From Thermoplasmatota archaeon (GTDB taxonomy: Archaea > Thermoplasmatota > Thermoplasmata > UBA10834), in NCBI GenBank assembly GCA_018818785.1, contig JAHIRF010000011.1, forward strand, positions 1-64,000: a stretch of DNA of 64,000 nt, read 5' to 3'. The position numbers and the translations under genes were made by a program. Below the pieces are notes generated by a model. It was not told the origin of the DNA. It did no database searches and saw nothing but the letters and a program-made list of their open reading frames with translations. Positions 59,352 through 64,000 of this stretch are shown here, one piece after another (the first letter of the stretch is position 1; each line of letters begins with the position of its first letter).

Positions 59352-61070
59352 CTACATCTCCTCGGGCGCGTCTATGCCTAGACACATCAGGGTATTTCTG
59401 ATCGTCCATCTGCTGGCTTCGACCAATGCGAGCCGCGCTTCCCTGACTTCTCCCTCTGCCTTCAGGACTGGAATGTATCTATAGAATTGATTGAACTGTG
59501 CCGCCAGTTCCTGAGCGTACGCGGCGAGAGGATGCGCCCTTCTGTTGTCCGCGCAATCCTCGATGATCGACGGGAAGCGCGATATGATCTTGACCAGAGC
59601 CTTCTCATGGTCGGTGATCAGGTGCCTAGCATCGAACTTGCCGCTCAGCTCAACAGCCTTGTTCATTATCGAGCACGCGCGCGCATGCGCGTATTGAACG
59701 AACGGTGCGCTCGCACCCTCGAAATTGAGCGCGTCTTCCCACTTGAAGACTATCTGTTTCTCCGCCTGTATCCTGATTATGTTGTATCTGAGCGAGCCGA
59801 CGCCCACGACGCGCGCGATCCCCCTCATCTTCTCCTCTGAGATGTCGGGCCTTCTCCTCTTGACTTCCTCATACGCGCGCTCGGTCGCTTCTTCGATCAG
59901 GTCGTCTATGTAGACGACCCGTCCCTTGCGAGTCGACATCCTGCCTTCGGGCAGGGAGACGAACGAATAGAACACAACATCCGGTTTCCTATCGACGCCC
60001 ATGATCTTCAGCGCGGCCGCCAGCTCTTGCATCCCAAGCTTCTGGTCTTCGCCAAGCACGTTGATCGGAATGTCCGTCCTGCTGAATTTGTCCAAGTGAT
60101 ATGCGAGGTCTCTCGTGGTATAGAGTGAGGTGCCATCGGATCGCGTGAACACCCATTTTGTCTCTCTTCCGCTTATTCCGAAACTCTCTAATTCGAGGTG
60201 ATACGCGCCGTCCACCTCGACGCTGAACTCTGATCTCTTCAGCGCCTCGATGACTCGATCGACGCTGCCGTCCTGGACGAACTTGGACTCCCAGGTGATC
60301 CCATCGTATTCGATGTTCAATCTCTTCATGCTCTTCTTTATCTCTTGGAGCACGCGCTCGCAGTTCTCCCTCGCTATGGCGACGGTCTCCTCGTCCCCGT
60401 GCTCGAGCTTGTAGAGCATCTCGTCCATCTGTTTCAGGATGGCTGGATCCTCCTCTGCGCACTTGTTCGCCTTCTGATAGTATAGGACATAACGGTAGTG
60501 GTCCGCATCCCTGTCGGGCTCATCATCCAGCTTGAGATGCTTCACGCCCCAGGTCATCACGACGACCTGTCGACCGACATCGTTCACGTAGAATTCGGTC
60601 GAGACGTCGTACCCCGCCATGCGCATCACTCGCGCCAGAGTATCGCCTATGATCGGGTTCCTGGCCCGGCCTACATGCAGCGGGCCCGTAGGATTTGCGC
60701 TCGTGTGTTCCAACAATATCTTATCTTTCTTCGGCTCACCTGCGCCATACCTGTCCTTCCTGGCAAGTGCGTCCTCGATGACTGATTGGGCCAGCCCGTC
60801 GTATCCGACATGGAAATTGACATATCCGCCCTTGGCCTCGACCTTCTCTATAAGGTCGCCCGCCATGATCGATGATGCCAGCTCCTGGGCGATCACGTTG
60901 GGCGCTTTCCTCATCTGCTTCGCCAGTGGGAAGCATGGGAACGCGAGGTCTCCCATGCCATCAGGCGCAATGTCGAGCACTACCGGTGAATCGACGCCAA
61001 GCTTTGCCAACGCATCTGCTAAAACCGTCGAAACCTCTGATTTGAATCTGCTGAAAGTGTCTGAAACCAT
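59352..61070 (-). CDS. argS: Arginyl-tRNA synthetase
   Basis: A 572-residue class I synthetase that charges tRNA-Arg. The N-terminal Add-1 domain, the HIGH-type motif in SANPTGPLHVGRARNP, the KMSKS-equivalent GRMSTRKG and the C-terminal DALR anticodon domain (VQYAHARACSIMNK, VLKAEGEVREARLALVEAS) are all present. GGGTGA precedes ATG 61070. It lies 2 bases behind the aRF1 gene, so the two translation genes form an operon. Confidence 0.96.
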   Translation of the reverse strand: MVSDTFSRFKSEVSTVLADALAKLGVDSPVVLDIAPDGMGDLAFPCFPLAKQMRKAPNVIAQELASSIMAGDLIEKVEAKGGYVNFHVGYDGLAQSVIEDALARKDRYGAGEPKKDKILLEHTSANPTGPLHVGRARNPIIGDTLARVMRMAGYDVSTEFYVNDVGRQVVVMTWGVKHLKLDDEPDRDADHYRYVLYYQKANKCAEEDPAILKQMDEMLYKLEHGDEETVAIARENCERVLQEIKKSMKRLNIEYDGITWESKFVQDGSVDRVIEALKRSEFSVEVDGAYHLELESFGISGRETKWVFTRSDGTSLYTTRDLAYHLDKFSRTDIPINVLGEDQKLGMQELAAALKIMGVDRKPDVVFYSFVSLPEGRMSTRKGRVVYIDDLIEEATERAYEEVKRRRPDISEEKMRGIARVVGVGSLRYNIIRIQAEKQIVFKWEDALNFEGASAPFVQYAHARACSIMNKAVELSGKFDARHLITDHEKALVKIISRFPSIIEDCADNRRAHPLAAYAQELAAQFNQFYRYIPVLKAEGEVREARLALVEASRWTIRNTLMCLGIDAPEEM

Positions 61071-61072
61071 AC

Positions 61073-62299
61073 TCAGTTCACCCGGAATCTAAGTATGCCT
61101 GCAATGCCGCCGAACGCCTTCTTCAACAGCTCGCCCTCCTCCGACTCTCCAGATATGAATTCGACCTTAGTATTGTTGGCATCCGCCATCTTGTGGAGCT
61201 CTTCGACGAGGTCCTCGACGTCATCTGCCCTCATGACTGTCTGGCATTTATCGCACTTGATATTGTCTGACGAGTTCTGGGTCATCGTTTCCTTCTCGAA
61301 CCCGCAGCTGGGGCATGTGAGTCTGAGCCGCACCCTCCTCATGTCCTCTGATAGCAGGAGAGCGTCCACGGCACCGATCATCAGGGCGTTCCTGACCTGT
61401 TCCTCGCCGTATATCGAGAGACCACCATCCGCCTTCCTGATCTCTTCGAACAGTCGCTGCATCAGGTTCTTCTCCCTCATGAGGTCAATGCCCTTGAGGG
61501 CATCCCTCGCCTTCTCGACCAGTTCCCTGAGGCCGTACTCGTCCGTGTACCCGACGTCGAATGTGTCTATGACCTTGTTCTGGAGCTCATAATGAAGGTA
61601 CTCGCTCTTGACGAAATATTCCTTCGTTGGTCCGGGTCCTCCTATGAGCACTCCCTTCAGATTCTTGTTCGTCAGAAGCGATTCGTTTACGACATCCGCC
61701 ACCTTCTTGTAGAATTCGTGAGCCGCTATCTCGATCAACCGTTCGAACCTTCGGGCGGATTGACCGCCCCTGCCATGCTTGCTGGGGACCAGTGACGGTA
61801 TGTTCTTGATCGGTATGATCCGTTTTCCATGCAGGAGCCCTATCGTCGCTTCGCCCCTGTCGATGACTATCAGCCCATAGGAGTCCTTCTGCTCCAGCAT
61901 CTGAATGAGTGGTTCGGTGAAGAAACCGGAATCGCATCTGTATATGAAAGTCTGGACTACGTCCGGAGGCTCAATAGAGTATTGAACCATCGATGTCTGG
62001 TCTGCCGAGGTCGACTTGTGCCCCACGAAGAAGACGAGGCCGTTCCCTGGCGGCTGTCGCTGCCCTTTCAACCTCGAGAGGATTGATGATATGGCCGCTT
62101 GGACGTTCTTTCTCGTGCTCGCGCTCTTTATGTTCGAGGATTGAGAGTACTCATTCCTCAGGTAGGCAGCAACATCCGAGATCTGCCTCGTAGGCGGTAT
62201 GTACAGCGATATGAGTTCCGTGCCTCTGCCGGAGATCTTCTCGACCTCCTCGAGGCTTCTCCTGAACTCGTATTTCTGCAGTTCCGTTAGCTCAGTCAT
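61073..62299 (-). CDS. prf1: Peptide chain release factor aRF1
   Basis: About 408 residues of the archaeal/eukaryotic class 1 release factor, which recognises all three stop codons and hydrolyses peptidyl-tRNA. The NIKS motif (QSSNIKSASTRKNVQ) and GGQ motif (KHGRGGQSARRFER) are intact, and a C-terminal zinc region is seen (CPSCGFEKE, CDKCQTVM). The ORF-track start at 62347 lies upstream of the predicted transcription start; ATG 62299 (MTELTELQKYEFRR) fits the family. It has a TATA box at about 62350. Confidence 0.96.
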   Translation of the reverse strand: MTELTELQKYEFRRSLEEVEKISGRGTELISLYIPPTRQISDVAAYLRNEYSQSSNIKSASTRKNVQAAISSILSRLKGQRQPPGNGLVFFVGHKSTSADQTSMVQYSIEPPDVVQTFIYRCDSGFFTEPLIQMLEQKDSYGLIVIDRGEATIGLLHGKRIIPIKNIPSLVPSKHGRGGQSARRFERLIEIAAHEFYKKVADVVNESLLTNKNLKGVLIGGPGPTKEYFVKSEYLHYELQNKVIDTFDVGYTDEYGLRELVEKARDALKGIDLMREKNLMQRLFEEIRKADGGLSIYGEEQVRNALMIGAVDALLLSEDMRRVRLRLTCPSCGFEKETMTQNSSDNIKCDKCQTVMRADDVEDLVEELHKMADANNTKVEFISGESEEGELLKKAFGGIAGILRFRVN

Positions 62300-62345
62300 A
62301 CGAGAATCCAGTCCGAAGCTTTTTGTACAGGTTAGAGCGTTCGTC

Positions 62346-62354
62346 ATTATAAAG
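62346..62354 (-). promoter_or_regulatory. TATA box of the aRF1-argS operon
   Basis: Minus strand CTTTATAAT; transcription would begin near 62325, 26 bases before ATG 62299, which argues against the longer reading frame. Confidence 0.5.
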
Positions 62355-62361
62355 GTTGACC

Positions 62362-63045
62362 ATGATGGATGCAGTCGTTTTGTCCCTCGGCGGATCGATA
62401 CTGGTGAGGGATCCAGACTCCTCGGATTTCATAAGAAAAATGTCCAAGATGCTCATCGAAATCTCGTCTAAACACAAGGTGTATGTCGTGACCGGCGGAG
62501 GAAGGATCGCACGGTTCTACATCAATAACGGCCGTGCTCTCGGAGCGGACGAGCGGGCCCTCGACATCATGGGCATCGAGACGACGAGACTGAACGCGCG
62601 ACTTTTGATAACCGCGCTCGGTGCACACGCATCTCCCGAACCACCTCGGACATACGACGAGGCTGCAGTCGCGGGCATGGAACACCGCATCGTCGTCATG
62701 GGTGGTGTGAGCCCCGGGATAACAACTGACGCCGTGTCGGCATATCTCGCGGAACGTATCGGGGCGAAACGTCTCGTCAATGCCACATCGGTGGACGGTG
62801 CTTACACTGCGGACCCGAAGAAGGACAGCAGCGCAAAGAAGATACCAAGGATGACCCACGAAGCGCTCATCAAGCTGGTCGGCACTGATCCCCTTGGGGC
62901 GGGGCCGAATGTGGTGTTCGATCCTGCAGGATCGCAGGTAATCGCCAAGAACAAGATCCAGTTGGCCATAGTGGACGGCACTGATATCGGCAACCTGAAG
63001 AACGCGCTATGCGGCTCGGACTTCTCTGGTACGTTGGTCGAGTGA
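62362..63045 (+). CDS. pyrH: Uridylate kinase (archaeal PyrH)
   Basis: About 227 residues of the amino-acid kinase fold, archaeal UMP kinase type: AVVLSLGGSIL, VVTGGGRIARFYI, VVMGGVSPGITTDAVSAYLAE and VNATSVDGAYTADPKKDSSAKKI. It phosphorylates UMP to UDP. Start chosen at the first ATG after TTG 62356; ATG 62365 is equally possible. It is divergent to aRF1 and ends one base before the convergent dtdA. Confidence 0.92.
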   Translation: MMDAVVLSLGGSILVRDPDSSDFIRKMSKMLIEISSKHKVYVVTGGGRIARFYINNGRALGADERALDIMGIETTRLNARLLITALGAHASPEPPRTYDEAAVAGMEHRIVVMGGVSPGITTDAVSAYLAERIGAKRLVNATSVDGAYTADPKKDSSAKKIPRMTHEALIKLVGTDPLGAGPNVVFDPAGSQVIAKNKIQLAIVDGTDIGNLKNALCGSDFSGTLVE

Positions 63046-63046
63046 T

Positions 63047-63871
63047 TCAGAGCGGCTCGAATTCCTCACTCCTCACTTCCCTGATCCCTAGCGCAGCGAA
63101 CCTCTCGCTCAGACCCCTGTAGATCGGTTTCGACATGCTCTTCTTGTGGAAGTAGACGATCTTCGCATCGTCGCTCTTCTGAGCCATCTGCAATATCATC
63201 TCATCGCTCAACGAATCGAGTGCGTAGTTGGCTGCCATATGGCCTATCGAGACCTTTCTGGACAAGGCGATGTCCGTGTATCTTGGTGCGTAATGCCCCC
63301 CGCCGACTCCAATGACGGATGGGTATCCATCATCCGACACTGAGAGTATCGATGTCGCTATGGCTTCCGCTGCATCCTCTCTTCCCCAGAGTTCCTCATA
63401 GCTTCCTATCTCGATGTAAAACGCAGGTGCGGTGAGGAGCAGCGGACCATGGTGTGTGGTCTCGAACGAAACGTCGAACCCCATGCCCTGCGCCTCCCTC
63501 GAGAGGCATCTCAAAGCGGATGTCATGAAGCCTGGATGCGACCTGCACAGAGTGCCGCTCTTCCCTCCGAAATCCGCAGAAGAATAATTGCCGATCGGAT
63601 GGACCGTCAGTGTTGGTATCTTGGACGCGGCCTTGTGCCTGGAAGCGAATATGACGACATCCGTCTCACATCCTAGGACTTTCGAAACACGTTCATCGAT
63701 GTTATCCTCGTCCAGGTGTATGCGGTCTACCTGGACCATCGCGAAATCGTCCCTGCGGAGGATCGGGTGCTCCTCGAACATGCCGCCCTCTAACCATCCA
63801 GACCTTTCAAGGAGTCTGGATCTGATGTTCATCGAAGCGTTGTCCTCGGAGGAAGTGACTATGATCTTCAC
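63047..63871 (-). CDS. dtdA: D-aminoacyl-tRNA deacylase, archaeal DTD2 type
   Basis: About 274 residues. The enzyme removes D-amino acids from mischarged tRNAs. DTD2 signatures visible are IIVTSSEDNASMNI at the start, HPIGNYSSADFGGKSGTLC, the catalytic region SFETTHHGP, and VGGGHYAPRYTDIAL. GTG 63871 is chosen because GGTGAGG lies 5 bases upstream and the product then starts at the conserved first strand; the longer ORF adds 25 unconserved residues. Upstream to the window end no gene is seen. Confidence 0.93.
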   Translation of the reverse strand: MKIIVTSSEDNASMNIRSRLLERSGWLEGGMFEEHPILRRDDFAMVQVDRIHLDEDNIDERVSKVLGCETDVVIFASRHKAASKIPTLTVHPIGNYSSADFGGKSGTLCRSHPGFMTSALRCLSREAQGMGFDVSFETTHHGPLLLTAPAFYIEIGSYEELWGREDAAEAIATSILSVSDDGYPSVIGVGGGHYAPRYTDIALSRKVSIGHMAANYALDSLSDEMILQMAQKSDDAKIVYFHKKSMSKPIYRGLSERFAALGIREVRSEEFEPL

Positions 63872-64000
63872 GCATACCTCACCGACGATATCCGCAATAA
63901 CACTTTCACCTGCCATAACCATCGAAAAGAATGAGCCACTCTTCAAGCGAAGGATACGATCCGCGATATCCGTCCACTCCGGACTTATCTAGTCAGGAAA

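Overview
The window reads as a chromosome segment of a mesophilic-looking archaeon of moderate GC. Evidence for Archaea: a full archaellum (fla/arl) cluster, ribosomal protein eS1 (S3Ae), aRF1 with NIKS and GGQ, PurP, DTD2-type D-aminoacyl-tRNA deacylase, two intron-containing tRNAs, TATA-box promoters and several leaderless-looking starts. The mix of bacterial-type MutS/MutL, HdrBC, aldehyde:ferredoxin oxidoreductase, an MttB-family methyltransferase without an amber codon and PKD-rich surface proteins resembles uncultured Thermoplasmatota (sediment Thermoplasmata). That placement is inference; no 16S rRNA gene is present.

Region 1 (1-14 kb, mostly minus strand) is the archaellum locus, read right to left: archaellin, a FlaD/E-only protein, a giant archaellin carrying fibronectin-like inserts, a second ordinary archaellin, FlaC/D, FlaF with an inserted beta-propeller, FlaG, FlaH, FlaI and a second FlaI cut by the window edge. 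Two homologous small winged-helix regulators and a coiled-coil protein lie just upstream. The intergenic leaders hold a 28-bp repeat in inverted and direct orientation, repeats of the octamer GAGAATCA, and a hairpin that buries the flaC ribosome-binding site. This is the most unusual part of the window: the repeats are placed so that inversion would uncouple a promoter from the motor operon.

Region 2 (14-23 kb): Lrp regulator, YkgJ-type protein, dihydroorotase, AMMECR1, a V4R plus roadblock pair, AOR with its polyferredoxin, an ArsA/Get3 ATPase, an intron-containing tRNA-Met and eS1. Region 3 (23-33 kb) looks like peptide use: DppB/DppC permeases, a membrane-anchored peptide-binding protein fused to PKD domains, an M20 peptidase and HdrBC. 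Peptide import, hydrolysis, aldehyde oxidation and ferredoxin/thiol electron transfer would fit an amino-acid fermenting lifestyle.

Region 4 (33-46 kb): a TetR-controlled ABC-2 exporter, a Rab-like GTPase followed by a V4R-DUF835 protein, two membrane proteases (PrsW-like, M50), a PUA/PP-loop/ferredoxin fusion, a GlcD-type oxidase, zinc-lid adenylate kinase, an intron-containing tRNA-Gln and RNase HI. Region 5 (46-64 kb): mutS-mutL, MttB-like methyltransferase, an uncharacterised pair with a GNAT domain, PurP, a large PKD surface protein, lipoate ligase, ArgS, aRF1, UMP kinase and DtdA. No CRISPR array, insertion sequence, integrase or rRNA gene was seen.
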